Assembly: GCF_025148635.1 (NCBI RefSeq)
Contig: NZ_CP102269.1
Location: forward strand, 3,844,001-3,908,000
Source of the DNA: Butyricimonas virosa
Lineage (GTDB): Bacteria; Bacteroidota; Bacteroidia; Bacteroidales; Marinifilaceae
Length of the DNA: 64,000 nt
Direction: 5' to 3'
Under the pieces are notes generated by a model that ran no database searches, was not told the DNA's origin, and was given only the letters and a program-made list of their open reading frames with translations. The position numbers were made by a program, and so were the translations under genes. The number at the start of each line of letters is the position of its first letter. Positions within the stretch are counted from its first letter, which is position 1. Shown here piece by piece: positions 8,774 to 18,313 of the stretch.

Positions 8774-11380
8774 ATGATTTGTAAAATGATAAAAATGAAA
8801 ATCAAAAGAATAATATATCTTTTTCTTTTCCTATGTGTATTTGTGGGGGGAAGAAATGACGTGTGGGGAAAAGAACAGAAAGGAAGCACGGCTTATCAGC
8901 AGCTTTTTAATGGGAAACGAGTGGTTACTAGAGAGGGGTTAATGACTTTGCATCAAGTGGATGGAAAAGTTTTGGTTGAATTTCCTTTAAATCTGTTGAA
9001 CAAGGAGATGATGTTTACTTCGGTGATTCGCTCAATCAGCGATAACGGTGAAGGTGTTGTGGGACAGTTTTCGGGTAATGGCACTGTTTTTACATTTATG
9101 CGGATAGATTCCGTTATACAAGCTAGGGTGAAAGTTCCTAGTTTAGGAAGCATGAAAAATATTTCGGGAGAGCGGGCAGTTGATCAAGCTTTGGAACAAT
9201 CCAATAAACCGGGAATTTATAAGACATTTCGTATTTTGGCTTCTACCCCGGACGAAAAGGCTGTAGTGGTGGATATGACCTCTTTTTTTCTAGAGCATAC
9301 CTCTTATACTTCTCCTTTCCCGAATTATGCGGGAAACTCTATGTTTGGTTTGGTGTTCCGGAATCATAAAGTCCAACCGGATCGTACGATATTATGTGGG
9401 ATTAAAGCTTTTTCCAATAATATTGTGGTTACTGCCGAGCAAGGATATGACGTAGACCAATTATTCATGGGATCTATGCTTGTTAAAAAAGATGAAAAAG
9501 TATCTGTTGTTTCTGATAAGATTTTGATGTTATTACCGGAAGATGTTATGCGTGTTCGTAAAGCTGATTCTCGAGTAGGAGTCGGGTTTGTGAAACAGGC
9601 AACTTTTGCCGGTGGAGGGGATAAGTTGCAGACGAGTTATTGGACTACCCGTTGGAGAATTGAGCCTGTGGATATCGAAGATTATCGGAATGGCAAGTTG
9701 GTTGAACCGAAAAAACCGATAGTTTTTTATTTGGATAGCGTGATGCCATCGGTTTGGGTAAAATATATTCGTGAGGGAGTAGAAGAATGGAACAAGGCAT
9801 TTCAGGAGATTGGTTTTAAGGATGTTGTGCGAGTTATACCTTTCCCGAAAGGAGATACGCTTTTTGACGCAACGAATATTAATTATTCTGTGATCAGATA
9901 TGCTCCCCAGTGGTTGTCTACTTTACAAAGTGCCGTGTATACAGACCCGCGGAGTGGGGAAATCCTGAATGCATCAATTTATATCCATGATAATATGGTT
10001 GCTAATGTTACCCAGGACAGAATGTTTAATACGATGACGGCTGATTCATCTGTGCGTCGTCGTGAACTTTCCGATCAACAATTAGGTGAGGGTATTAAAA
10101 TGATGGTAGCCCGTGAAGCAGGGTTGTGTTTGGGGTTCGTGTATAACGTGAGTGCTTCATCCGTGATCCCGGTAGACTCTTTACGTTCGGCATCTTTCAC
10201 GCAACAATACGGGTTGAGTTCTTCGGTGATGGATTTTCTAACATGCAATTATATTGCTCAGCCGAAGGATGTGTGTGCGGGAGTACGTTTGACACAAGAG
10301 AATTTGGGTGTATATGATTATTGTCTGGTGAAATGGTCATATCAGCCTATTTACGAGGAGAACGAGGATACGGTGTTAAATGCTTGGGTTAAGAGTTTCC
10401 GCGAAAAACCGTACTGTCGTTTCCGTAGAAATCCTTCTGTGTTTGAATATGATCCTGATTTGGATTATTACGATTTGGGGGATGATCCGATAAAAGCTTT
10501 GAATTATCGGATAAAAAACATGAAGGTTGCAATACGAAATTTGTATGAGTGGTATCGGGAAGAGGATAAAGATTATAGTTGGAGGAAGGCTCTTGTGGCA
10601 AGAATTCAATATGCTTTCACTAATCAGGGTGTAAAAAATGTTGCAAGATATATTGGTGGTATTCGGGTTGATGAAGTACATGCTGATGAAGGGAAACCTA
10701 ATTATGTTCCTGTACCTAAAGTTAAACAGAAAGAGGTTTTACGTTATTTGGTTGGATTGATGAAAGATTTGTCGTGGTTGGATAACCGAGAAATGATGTC
10801 GGAAACGGAGATTAATAGTCCTGTTGAGAACAGTGCTTGTAATACTATTATAAATGTGTTGTTTGCGAGAATGCCACAATTGGCTTTATGTGCATCAAAT
10901 TCCGATGATCCTTATACTCCAGAAGAGTATGTGAATGATTTGTATCGGATGGTTTGGGAAAAGACTCTAAAGAATACGATGTTAACGGATAGGGATATGA
11001 ATTTACAATTATTGTTTTTAGGGAAAGTTATGGCATCGTCGACAGTTGCTGCCGGGAGTGGAATTTTGGAACCTGTAAGGCAACAGGGGTTCTATTTAGC
11101 GGAACCGGGAGCCGAGAGGTATAGTATCTATGAAATACAAAAAGTAGTAGAAGTTTGTCAGTTTATGGGATGGATAGGTATAGAGCCCGAATTGGTACAA
11201 GGATTCGGCTCTCAACCGAATATTCTTGCTACGACATACTCGACCTCACATCTTTATTTACAAATGTTGCTGGAGATAGAACAGTTGGTGAAGAGCAGAG
11301 TTGAACATGCAACGGGTAAAACAAAATTGCATTACGAGTATATTTTGCATAAAATTAATAGGGCGAAAATGAAAGAATAA
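8774..11380 (+). CDS. Catalytically degenerate paralogue of the DUF5117-type metalloprotease
   Basis: 868 residues; signal peptide followed by a mature region colinear with the protease at 6136 (TLHQVDGKVLVEFPLNLLNKEM against TLHKMDGRVYFEIPLALMGREM). At the zinc site the expected HEIGHCLGFMH reads REAGLCLGFVY: the three metal ligands are R447, L451 and Y457, while the general-base Glu (E448) and the Met-turn (SVMDF) remain. The reading frame is otherwise intact over its full length, so this looks like a retained pseudoenzyme, not a decaying gene. A binding, chaperone or regulatory role for the active paralogue is inference. Start codons at 8774, 8789 and 8798 are all possible; the first is given. 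The gene ends at a strong terminator. Confidence 0.9.
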   Translation: MICKMIKMKIKRIIYLFLFLCVFVGGRNDVWGKEQKGSTAYQQLFNGKRVVTREGLMTLHQVDGKVLVEFPLNLLNKEMMFTSVIRSISDNGEGVVGQFSGNGTVFTFMRIDSVIQARVKVPSLGSMKNISGERAVDQALEQSNKPGIYKTFRILASTPDEKAVVVDMTSFFLEHTSYTSPFPNYAGNSMFGLVFRNHKVQPDRTILCGIKAFSNNIVVTAEQGYDVDQLFMGSMLVKKDEKVSVVSDKILMLLPEDVMRVRKADSRVGVGFVKQATFAGGGDKLQTSYWTTRWRIEPVDIEDYRNGKLVEPKKPIVFYLDSVMPSVWVKYIREGVEEWNKAFQEIGFKDVVRVIPFPKGDTLFDATNINYSVIRYAPQWLSTLQSAVYTDPRSGEILNASIYIHDNMVANVTQDRMFNTMTADSSVRRRELSDQQLGEGIKMMVAREAGLCLGFVYNVSASSVIPVDSLRSASFTQQYGLSSSVMDFLTCNYIAQPKDVCAGVRLTQENLGVYDYCLVKWSYQPIYEENEDTVLNAWVKSFREKPYCRFRRNPSVFEYDPDLDYYDLGDDPIKALNYRIKNMKVAIRNLYEWYREEDKDYSWRKALVARIQYAFTNQGVKNVARYIGGIRVDEVHADEGKPNYVPVPKVKQKEVLRYLVGLMKDLSWLDNREMMSETEINSPVENSACNTIINVLFARMPQLALCASNSDDPYTPEEYVNDLYRMVWEKTLKNTMLTDRDMNLQLLFLGKVMASSTVAAGSGILEPVRQQGFYLAEPGAERYSIYEIQKVVEVCQFMGWIGIEPELVQGFGSQPNILATTYSTSHLYLQMLLEIEQLVKSRVEHATGKTKLHYEYILHKINRAKMKE

Positions 11381-11420
11381 GAGGTTTGCTGTATAAGAAA
11401 ATTTAATACATGTTAGGTAG

Positions 11421-11480
11421 AATTCCGGGTTACTTATTAATTTTCAAGTGTAAGTAACCCGGAATTTATTTTAAATTTTA
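11421..11480 (+). terminator. Rho-independent terminator closing the first locus
   Basis: Perfect 16-bp inverted repeat (11421-11436 and 11451-11466, AATTCCGGGTTACTTA and its complement) with a 14-nt loop, followed by a T-rich stretch. It separates the metalloprotease genes from the ECF sigma gene. Confidence 0.85.
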
Positions 11481-11516
11481 TTCTTAAGGTATATTAGAAG
11501 TTAATATTTTATCTTT

Positions 11517-11525
11517 TATATTTGC
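11517..11525 (+). promoter_or_regulatory. Bacteroidota -7 promoter element of the ECF sigma gene
   Basis: TATATTTGC matches the TAnnTTTG consensus. No good TTTG is found at the expected -33 spacing. The implied start of transcription is only about 8-15 nt before the sigma gene start codon. Confidence 0.55.
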
Positions 11526-11537
11526 ATTAAAGAATGA

Positions 11538-12143
11538 ATGTACATGGTTGTGGATTATTCAGAAGATAGGGAATTGTTAACGTTATTAAGGCGTGGTGAG
11601 ATTTCTGCATTTGTAGATATATACACTGCATATTATGATGCGTTGCTGAATTATGCCGATCGTTTGCTGAATGATATGGAGGCAGCTCGAGATGTGGTGC
11701 AACAAGTGTACTATAAGATGTGGGAAAACCGGGATACATTGAATATCTCTCTTTCTGTTAAAGCTTATCTTTTTAAATCGGTTTATCATGGTAGTCTAAA
11801 CACGCTTGCTCATCAAAAGAATATTCAGAAGTATGAGCGCGAGCAGTTGACCGATTTCTATTTTTCTACCGTGATACAATCTCCCGAAGCGGAAGAGGCC
11901 TTGTGGAAGTCGGATATAGAACAGGCTATACAGGAGGCCATTGCTATTTTACCTGAAAAGTGTCGGGAGGTTTTCGTGTTGAGCAAGATTGAAGGTTTGA
12001 AGAATCGGGAAATTGCTGAAAAATTAAATATTTCAGAGAAAACAGTTGAACGTCATATGTCAATAGCGTTAAGCAAGTTACGAGAAGAATTAGATTGGCT
12101 ATTGCAAATTATTTTATTTTTTTCTTTTTCTCATTGGGGGTAA
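11538..12143 (+). CDS. ECF (sigma-70 family) sigma factor, FecI-like
   Basis: About 201 residues. Region 2 spans roughly residues 10-80 (FVDIYTAYYDALLNYADRL, DVVQQVYYKMWEN), and region 4 is near residues 130-185 (ILPEKCREVFVLSKIEG, NREIAEKLNISEKTVERH). This is the usual FecI-like architecture that recruits RNA polymerase to surface nutrient operons. A FecR gene lies 41 nt downstream and an STN-bearing SusC after that, the classical trans-envelope signalling trio, so its target is probably the 13436 operon. The start may be ATG 11538 or ATG 11544; both lie very near the -7 box. Confidence 0.93.
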   Translation: MYMVVDYSEDRELLTLLRRGEISAFVDIYTAYYDALLNYADRLLNDMEAARDVVQQVYYKMWENRDTLNISLSVKAYLFKSVYHGSLNTLAHQKNIQKYEREQLTDFYFSTVIQSPEAEEALWKSDIEQAIQEAIAILPEKCREVFVLSKIEGLKNREIAEKLNISEKTVERHMSIALSKLREELDWLLQIILFFSFSHWG

Positions 12144-12184
12144 AATTCTCTTCGGCTGTCTTTAGTGTATAAAAGCACGAGAAG

Positions 12185-13351
12185 ATGGATGACAAAAATA
12201 TCAATATAGAAGAATTAATAGTTCGAGTACTGGAGAATCGGGCTGATTCGGAAGATATACGATATTTCTCGAAATGGGTAGAGGAGATAAGAAATCGGGA
12301 ATATTTTGAGAAGCTTAAGAAAATATGGAATCTTTCCGCGGGAGGGCATGCGAATTCGGAAATATTGGAAATAGGAGTAAGAGATTTCCGTCTATTTATG
12401 GAAAAATCTTTGAAGCCGAAAAAGCGTGTGGTATTGATGTGGAGGATGGGTTCGGTTGCTGCCGTGTTATTGATGATCCTGTCTTCGGTTTTGTGGCTGC
12501 GGAGAGATGTTTCAAAGATTTCTTCGGGCGAAGGATATTCCGTTTCTTCGGGACGGGGAGTTGTTTTGAAATTGGCTGATAACAAAGAGATCATACTTGG
12601 TGATTCTTTGAATCTGACAGGTGTGGTAGGGGAGTGGGTCTGTGTTAATAAGGTGGATCGTCGGGGAATTGTATATAAGATAAAAGATTCAACGGAAATC
12701 GAAGAAGAGGAATTGTGTTATAACCAAATTATAGTTCCGGCAGGAGAACGTTTTCTGGTACAGTTGTCTGATGGTACTAAAGTGTGGATTAATTCGGAAA
12801 GTTCTTTACGTTATCCGGCTTATTTTGGTAAGAGTATTCGGGAAGTCGAAGCCCGGGGGAACGTGTATTTTGAAGTAGCCAAGGATTCGACCCGTCCGTT
12901 TTTAGTTGTTTCCAGAGAGTTGACCACGGAAGTACTGGGAACTCGTTTTGAAGTGAACACCTATGGGGATCGGGACGAAGTGAGCGCGACACTGGTGGAA
13001 GGAAGTGTACGTGTAAACGTGGGGAGTCGTTTTGTTGTTATCAAGCCTGATCAGCAATTTACGTTTAACACGAAGAATGGGACTATTGAAGTGAACAAGG
13101 TCGATGCTGCAAGGAAGGTGATGTGGAAGGATGGCGTACTGGTGATTGATAACGAGGCTTTTCGAGATGTGATCTGGAAACTGGAACGTTGGTATGGAGT
13201 ATCAATTGTAAACGAGACGGGACTTGTGTTTGCTCAATCTTTTAGCGGAGAGTTTGACCGGGAAGATATTCATGTGGCGATAGAGTCGTTGTGCGCAAAC
13301 TTGAATATTACTTACACGATGGATAAAGATCGAATTATTCTGAAAAGGTAA
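12185..13351 (+). CDS. FecR-family anti-sigma factor
   Basis: 388 residues. An N-terminal cytoplasmic part (about 1-75) should bind the sigma factor; a transmembrane helix follows (about residues 82-105, VVLMWRMGSVAAVLLMILSS), then a periplasmic FecR domain (near 170-270, including VPAGERFLVQLSDGTKVWIN and YFEVAKDSTRPFLV) and a C-terminal DUF4974-like STN-related domain (from about 310, VLVIDNEAFRDVIWKLERWYG). It is expected to hold the ECF sigma inactive until the STN domain of the cognate SusC signals ligand binding. It lies between the sigma gene and susC; a hairpin follows. Confidence 0.93.
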   Translation: MDDKNINIEELIVRVLENRADSEDIRYFSKWVEEIRNREYFEKLKKIWNLSAGGHANSEILEIGVRDFRLFMEKSLKPKKRVVLMWRMGSVAAVLLMILSSVLWLRRDVSKISSGEGYSVSSGRGVVLKLADNKEIILGDSLNLTGVVGEWVCVNKVDRRGIVYKIKDSTEIEEEELCYNQIIVPAGERFLVQLSDGTKVWINSESSLRYPAYFGKSIREVEARGNVYFEVAKDSTRPFLVVSRELTTEVLGTRFEVNTYGDRDEVSATLVEGSVRVNVGSRFVVIKPDQQFTFNTKNGTIEVNKVDAARKVMWKDGVLVIDNEAFRDVIWKLERWYGVSIVNETGLVFAQSFSGEFDREDIHVAIESLCANLNITYTMDKDRIILKR

Positions 13352-13355
13352 CAAA

Positions 13356-13393
13356 AAAGAGCATCCGTGCGACCAACACTATCGATGCTCTTT
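13356..13393 (+). terminator. Hairpin between fecR and susC
   Basis: Perfect 10-bp inverted repeat AAAGAGCATC/GATGCTCTTT (13356-13365 and 13384-13393) with an 18-nt loop and a short T stretch within the right arm. It may terminate the sigma/fecR transcript so that the susC operon depends on its own sigma-driven promoter, or attenuate read-through. Confidence 0.6.
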
Positions 13394-13435
13394 GCGCTAA
13401 GCCTTATTTATTAATAAACTTAACATGACAAAATT

Positions 13436-16400
13436 ATGAAAAAAAACAAGTATTCGTTGTCTTTGTCATTAAAATTTCTCTGTAGAGTCGTTTTAATGAC
13501 TGTTTTAGGGACAAGTTTCTTATGCTTTTCTGTAAAAGGAGACCCGGTGGAACCTCGGCGGGTGACTTTAAATCTAAAAGAGGTTTCTCTTTCCACGCTG
13601 TTTCAGGAAATAAAGAAACAGACGTCGTATAAATTTTTTTATAACGACACGCAGGAAAAACAGATGGGAAAAATTTCTATCTCTGTAAGCAATGAGACGG
13701 TGGAAAAGGTGTTGGAGAAGGTGTTTTCCGGAAAGGAATATACGTGTAAGATCTCGGGAGAACAAATTATTGTGGTTAAACGTCCAGAGACAAAAAAGTC
13801 GGCACAGGAGGTTGTGATAGAGGGGCTCGTTCTGGAAAGAGATTCGATGCCTATTATTGGAGCCACGGTCTTGTTACAGGGAACGACTACCGGCGTGGCT
13901 ACTGATGTGAACGGAAAGTTTCGATTTGTAGTGCCGATGAGCAACGAGATTTATATCGAGGTTTCTTTCTTGGGAATGAAAAAACAAGTTCACAAGGTTT
14001 TGGGATTGCCTAACCCTAAACCAATGCGTATCGTGATGTTACCGGAAACCATGGGTGTGGATGAGGTGATCGTGACTGGTTATGCCAATATCCGGAAAGA
14101 GAGTTTCACGGGAGCTGCCACGACGGTTACGAAAGAGGAGATTTTAAGGATTTCTCCGAGAAATGTGATTGACGTGTTGCAGGTGTTCGATCCTTCTTTG
14201 CGTATGGTGAAGAATAACGAGATGGGATCTGATCCGAACACGTTGCCGGAATTTTATATTCGCGGACGTACCGGAATGGATGGTGTTACCCAGTTGGATA
14301 AATTAGAAGCTCAACAAGGAGGCGATATGTCTAAATTTTCATTGACGACAAATCCGAATTTGCCAGTTTTCATTTTGGACGGTTACGAGGTGGAAGTCCA
14401 GAAAATCTATGATATGGATCCGAACCGGATTGCCAGTATCACGATTTTAAAAGATGCTGCAGCCACGGCTATGTACGGATCGCGAGCTTCGAACGGGGTG
14501 ATTGTTGTCGAGACGGTGACTCCGGAACTGGGGAAATTGCAAGTGGCTTATTCTTTCAATGCGTCTTTGACGGTTCCCGATCTTTCCGATTACAATTTGA
14601 TGAATGCGGAGGAGAAGTTGCAGGCCGAATTGTTGTCCGGGTTATATGATCTTTCCACGGCTAACGGGATGACAGCTTATGTCATGAAGAAGAATTACAT
14701 TACGAAAGGTGTTGATACCGATTGGATGTCCCAACCTTTGCAGAATCAATTCAATCATTCACATAGTTTGTATATATCCGGCGGTACGGAGGGATTTCGT
14801 TTCGGGACAGATTTGAGTTATAACCATGAGGGAGGTGTTATGAAAAAGTCTTATCGTAACCGGATGAGTGTGGGGATATATGTCGATTACCGGGTCGGTA
14901 AGTTACAAATACGGAATAATGTATCGTATGATTTGGCTAGGTCGTCAGATTCCCCATACGGTTCATTCAGCGATTACACGAAGCAACAACCTTATTACCC
15001 GATTTATGACGATAATGGCAAGCTCCTTCAGATGTTAGCTATCGGTATACCAAATCCGCTCTATGAAGCGACATTAGGTAATTTTAGCCGGGGAGAGTCT
15101 TCGAACTTGACGAATAACTTGAGCTTTTATTGGTTTATCAATGATCATTTGCAATTACAAAGTCAATTCTCTGTTACGAAGAATGATTCTGAAGACAAAG
15201 ATTTTACAGATCCGTTGTCAACGAAGTACGGTTCTTCTGACAATCCTTTTACTCGGGGAAGTTTGAGCGTGTCAAGTACGAATAATTTCAATTGGAACTT
15301 GAATGCATTTTTGGCTTATAACAATTCGATCGGGAAAAATTATTTGAATTTATCTTTTGGTATCAATGCTCAAGAATCACAAACAAGTAATTCTTCTGCT
15401 CAATACAAAGGATTCCCGTCTGCGGCTCTGCACACGGTTGGGCATGCAAAAGAAATCGTGAGTAAACCTTCCGGAGCAGACAATAAAACCCGATTGATGG
15501 GAATTTTTCTTAGTGGAAACTATTCTTGGGATAACATTTTTTTGGGGGATGTGTCTATTCGGTTTGACGGTTCTTCTGAATTTGGTTCCGAATCACGATG
15601 GGGGTCTTTCTGGTCTTTAGGTGCCGGGGTGAACGTGCATAATTTTGAATTCATGCAATCGCTTCCGTGGATTAACCAGTTTAAGATTCGTGGAACTTAC
15701 GGTGCCACAGGTAAGGTGAATTATCCTCCTTATGCGGCTCGGGATATGTATAATATTTTGTTTGACGATTGGTATTCCACGGGTATTGGGGCCACGTTAC
15801 AGGGAGTCGGGAATGAAAATTTGGTGTGGGAAAAAACAAATACGACGAATCTTGGTTTCGATCTCAGTTTTTTCAAAAGCAAGTATAACCTTACTTTCTC
15901 GTGGTATAATCGTCAAACGGTAGATATGATCACGGATGTGACGATTCCCTCTTCTGCTGGATTTACATCTTATAAAGATAATATGGGAGAAACTCGGAAT
16001 CGCGGATATGAAATCAGCCTGAATGCTATGATTGTAAATCACAAAGATTTTGGGGTGAATGTGTTTGCGAATTTTGCTCATAACGAGGGAAAATTAATGA
16101 AAATATCCGAATCGTTGAAAGCGTATAATGAGCGGGTAGATGCTTATCTGACTCCTACTTATGCTTGGTATCGACCGACGGCAGAACAATCTTTGCCTTT
16201 CTTGAAATATGAGGAAGGTGGTTCGTTAACAGCTATTTACGGTATGAAATCTTTAGGAATAAATCCTCAAGATGGAAATGAATTATTTGTTGATCGTTCG
16301 GGGAATGTCGTGGGAGAATGGATGGCTTCTCAACAACAAATTATAGGAAACACGGAACCTAAGGGACAAGGTTCGTTTGGTATTAATATCCGTTGGAAAA

Positions 16401-16813
16401 GATTAACCTTGTATACGAGTTTTATGTATGAATTTGGAGGACAGCAATATAATTCCACGTTGTTGAATAAGGTGGAATGTGTTGATTTGTCTTCGTCCAA
16501 TGCAGATAAACGAGTATTGACTCAACGTTGGCAAAAACCTGGGGACGTTACGCCGTTGAAAAATATCGCTGATCGGAATCGAACGACTCAGTCTACTTCC
16601 CGTTTCGTGCAGGATAACAATGAATTTTCCATCAATTCGCTTTCGTTGTCTTATGATTTCAACCCGGAATGGGTAAGGCGTATCGGATTGGATGTTGTTC
16701 GGATTCAGGCAAGTACGAACGACTTGGCAACATTTTCATCCATTAAACAAGAACGAGGTTTGGACTATCCGTTTGCCCGGACGTTTAATTTTGGTTTAAG
16801 TGTTAGTTTTTAA
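13436..16813 (+). CDS. SusC/RagA-family TonB-dependent transporter with N-terminal STN signalling domain
   Basis: 1125 residues. Signal peptide to about residue 35; STN (secretin/TonB N-terminal) domain near 42-116, starting VTLNLKEVSLSTLFQEIKKQ; a CarboxypepD_reg-like domain near 127-205 (VIEGLVLERDSMPIIGATVL); the TonB-box-like DEVIVTGY at 209-216; a plug to about residue 360 containing SRASNGVIVVE; and the barrel, ending in F. The STN domain signals ligand occupancy to the periplasmic part of FecR, matching the ECF/FecR pair upstream. SusD begins 12 nt downstream. It is a paralogue of the partial SusC at the start of the window, with shared barrel motifs. Confidence 0.96.
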   Translation: MKKNKYSLSLSLKFLCRVVLMTVLGTSFLCFSVKGDPVEPRRVTLNLKEVSLSTLFQEIKKQTSYKFFYNDTQEKQMGKISISVSNETVEKVLEKVFSGKEYTCKISGEQIIVVKRPETKKSAQEVVIEGLVLERDSMPIIGATVLLQGTTTGVATDVNGKFRFVVPMSNEIYIEVSFLGMKKQVHKVLGLPNPKPMRIVMLPETMGVDEVIVTGYANIRKESFTGAATTVTKEEILRISPRNVIDVLQVFDPSLRMVKNNEMGSDPNTLPEFYIRGRTGMDGVTQLDKLEAQQGGDMSKFSLTTNPNLPVFILDGYEVEVQKIYDMDPNRIASITILKDAAATAMYGSRASNGVIVVETVTPELGKLQVAYSFNASLTVPDLSDYNLMNAEEKLQAELLSGLYDLSTANGMTAYVMKKNYITKGVDTDWMSQPLQNQFNHSHSLYISGGTEGFRFGTDLSYNHEGGVMKKSYRNRMSVGIYVDYRVGKLQIRNNVSYDLARSSDSPYGSFSDYTKQQPYYPIYDDNGKLLQMLAIGIPNPLYEATLGNFSRGESSNLTNNLSFYWFINDHLQLQSQFSVTKNDSEDKDFTDPLSTKYGSSDNPFTRGSLSVSSTNNFNWNLNAFLAYNNSIGKNYLNLSFGINAQESQTSNSSAQYKGFPSAALHTVGHAKEIVSKPSGADNKTRLMGIFLSGNYSWDNIFLGDVSIRFDGSSEFGSESRWGSFWSLGAGVNVHNFEFMQSLPWINQFKIRGTYGATGKVNYPPYAARDMYNILFDDWYSTGIGATLQGVGNENLVWEKTNTTNLGFDLSFFKSKYNLTFSWYNRQTVDMITDVTIPSSAGFTSYKDNMGETRNRGYEISLNAMIVNHKDFGVNVFANFAHNEGKLMKISESLKAYNERVDAYLTPTYAWYRPTAEQSLPFLKYEEGGSLTAIYGMKSLGINPQDGNELFVDRSGNVVGEWMASQQQIIGNTEPKGQGSFGINIRWKRLTLYTSFMYEFGGQQYNSTLLNKVECVDLSSSNADKRVLTQRWQKPGDVTPLKNIADRNRTTQSTSRFVQDNNEFSINSLSLSYDFNPEWVRRIGLDVVRIQASTNDLATFSSIKQERGLDYPFARTFNFGLSVSF

Positions 16814-16825
16814 AATCATTCGCTT

Positions 16826-18301
16826 ATGAAAACATGTAAAAATATATTATTATCCGCTTTGGTCCTTTTTTCTTTTTCCTCTTGTTCCGATTGGTTCGAG
16901 GTTCAACCAGAAAATGAGATTGCTAAAGAGGATTTGTTTGCATCCTATGACGGTTATAGGACAGCGTTGAACGGCATTTACCGGAATCTTTCCGATGCAT
17001 CGCTTTACGGGAATAATCTTTCCTTTGGTTTTATCAGTTTACTGGGACAGAATTATGATGTTCCGGCATATATACTCCCGTATGATGTTTCCGGTAATAT
17101 TGTAAATTACGAGTATGATAATGCGAATGTAAAAAGTATCACTCAAGCTGTTTGGGAGAAAGCTTTTAACACGGTAGCTAATTGTAATTTGTTGATTCAG
17201 AATGCAGAACAGCGAGAAGCTAATTTCTTTGATGAGGGAGAAAATGAAAGGAATGTAATTATCGGAGAGGCTAAAGGGTTGAGAGCATTCGTTCATTTTG
17301 ATTTGTTGAGACTTTTCGCCCCGGCACCTGTTACGGGAGATGATGCGAGCTACATCCCATACGTGTCATCATACTTGACTTCTCATCCGGTTCATTTGCC
17401 GACTTCAGTGGTTTTGGATAGTATTATCAACGACTTGCAGGAAGCACAGAGATTGTTGGCTGATAATGATACTTTGGTTAACGTAAAAATGATGCAAAGC
17501 GTAAATTATCGTTTTGAAGGCAATTATAATGGAGGGGGTTTTTTTGCTTATCGGGGAACCCGAATGAACTACGTGGCAGTGAATGCTTTATTGGCGAGAG
17601 TTTATTTGTACAAGGGGGATAAGGCTACGGCTTATAAATATGCCCGAGAAGCGTATCGTTTTTATAGTGAAAAAAAATGGTATAGTTTTACTAGTGAAAG
17701 TAATTTGAGCAATACGAACGTGGAATATCGTAGATGTAAATTGTATGAGGATATTTTGTTAGCTTTTTACAACACGAACATATATGATATTTATGAAAGT
17801 TGGTTAACAACCCATTTTTATTGGGCTACCAATCATTTACCAATAAAGAATAGAACCGATTTGTTTGAAGGTGACGAAACGGATTTTAGATATCGTTACA
17901 TGCTGCATTCCGGCGGTTATTCTTTGAAATGGGTGCGTGTATCAGATGCTAATGCCTTGTGGTATATCACGGATCAATATCCTCTTTTACCTGTTATCAG
18001 GATGAGTGAGGTATTCTATATCATGTGTGAATATTTGGCAGATAATAATTTAACGGAAGCGATTACTTTATTGAATACATTGAGGATAGCTAGAGGTGCG
18101 TCCCAGTTGAGTATGAGTCTGACAAAAGATGAATTTCTAACGTGTTTATATAATGATGCCACACGTGAGTTTATTGCAGAGGGACAAACATTCTACCTGT
18201 ATAAACGTTTGAATAAGAGCATGTATAATGGAGCGTATCCTATTGAAATGACTGGTAAATATGTTGTTCCCCTTCCAGATAGTGAAACTATTACTCAATA
18301 A
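16826..18301 (+). CDS. SusD/RagB-family surface lipoprotein (second set)
   Basis: 491 residues. Lipobox FSSC gives Cys20, then CSDWFEVQPENEI, a typical SusD opening. The helical region includes GEAKGLRAFVHFDLLRLFAP (about residues 150-170), the family's conserved segment; the C-terminus has the usual VVPLPDSE ending. It should cap the 13436 SusC and bind the same unknown ligand. A mid-protein stretch around residues 225-245 is rich in Gly, Tyr and Asn (NYNGGGFFAYRG). It is 12 nt downstream of susC and 12 nt upstream of the DUF4843 gene, repeating the spacing of the first set. Confidence 0.94.
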   Translation: MKTCKNILLSALVLFSFSSCSDWFEVQPENEIAKEDLFASYDGYRTALNGIYRNLSDASLYGNNLSFGFISLLGQNYDVPAYILPYDVSGNIVNYEYDNANVKSITQAVWEKAFNTVANCNLLIQNAEQREANFFDEGENERNVIIGEAKGLRAFVHFDLLRLFAPAPVTGDDASYIPYVSSYLTSHPVHLPTSVVLDSIINDLQEAQRLLADNDTLVNVKMMQSVNYRFEGNYNGGGFFAYRGTRMNYVAVNALLARVYLYKGDKATAYKYAREAYRFYSEKKWYSFTSESNLSNTNVEYRRCKLYEDILLAFYNTNIYDIYESWLTTHFYWATNHLPIKNRTDLFEGDETDFRYRYMLHSGGYSLKWVRVSDANALWYITDQYPLLPVIRMSEVFYIMCEYLADNNLTEAITLLNTLRIARGASQLSMSLTKDEFLTCLYNDATREFIAEGQTFYLYKRLNKSMYNGAYPIEMTGKYVVPLPDSETITQ

Positions 18302-18313
18302 ATAAGAGAAACC

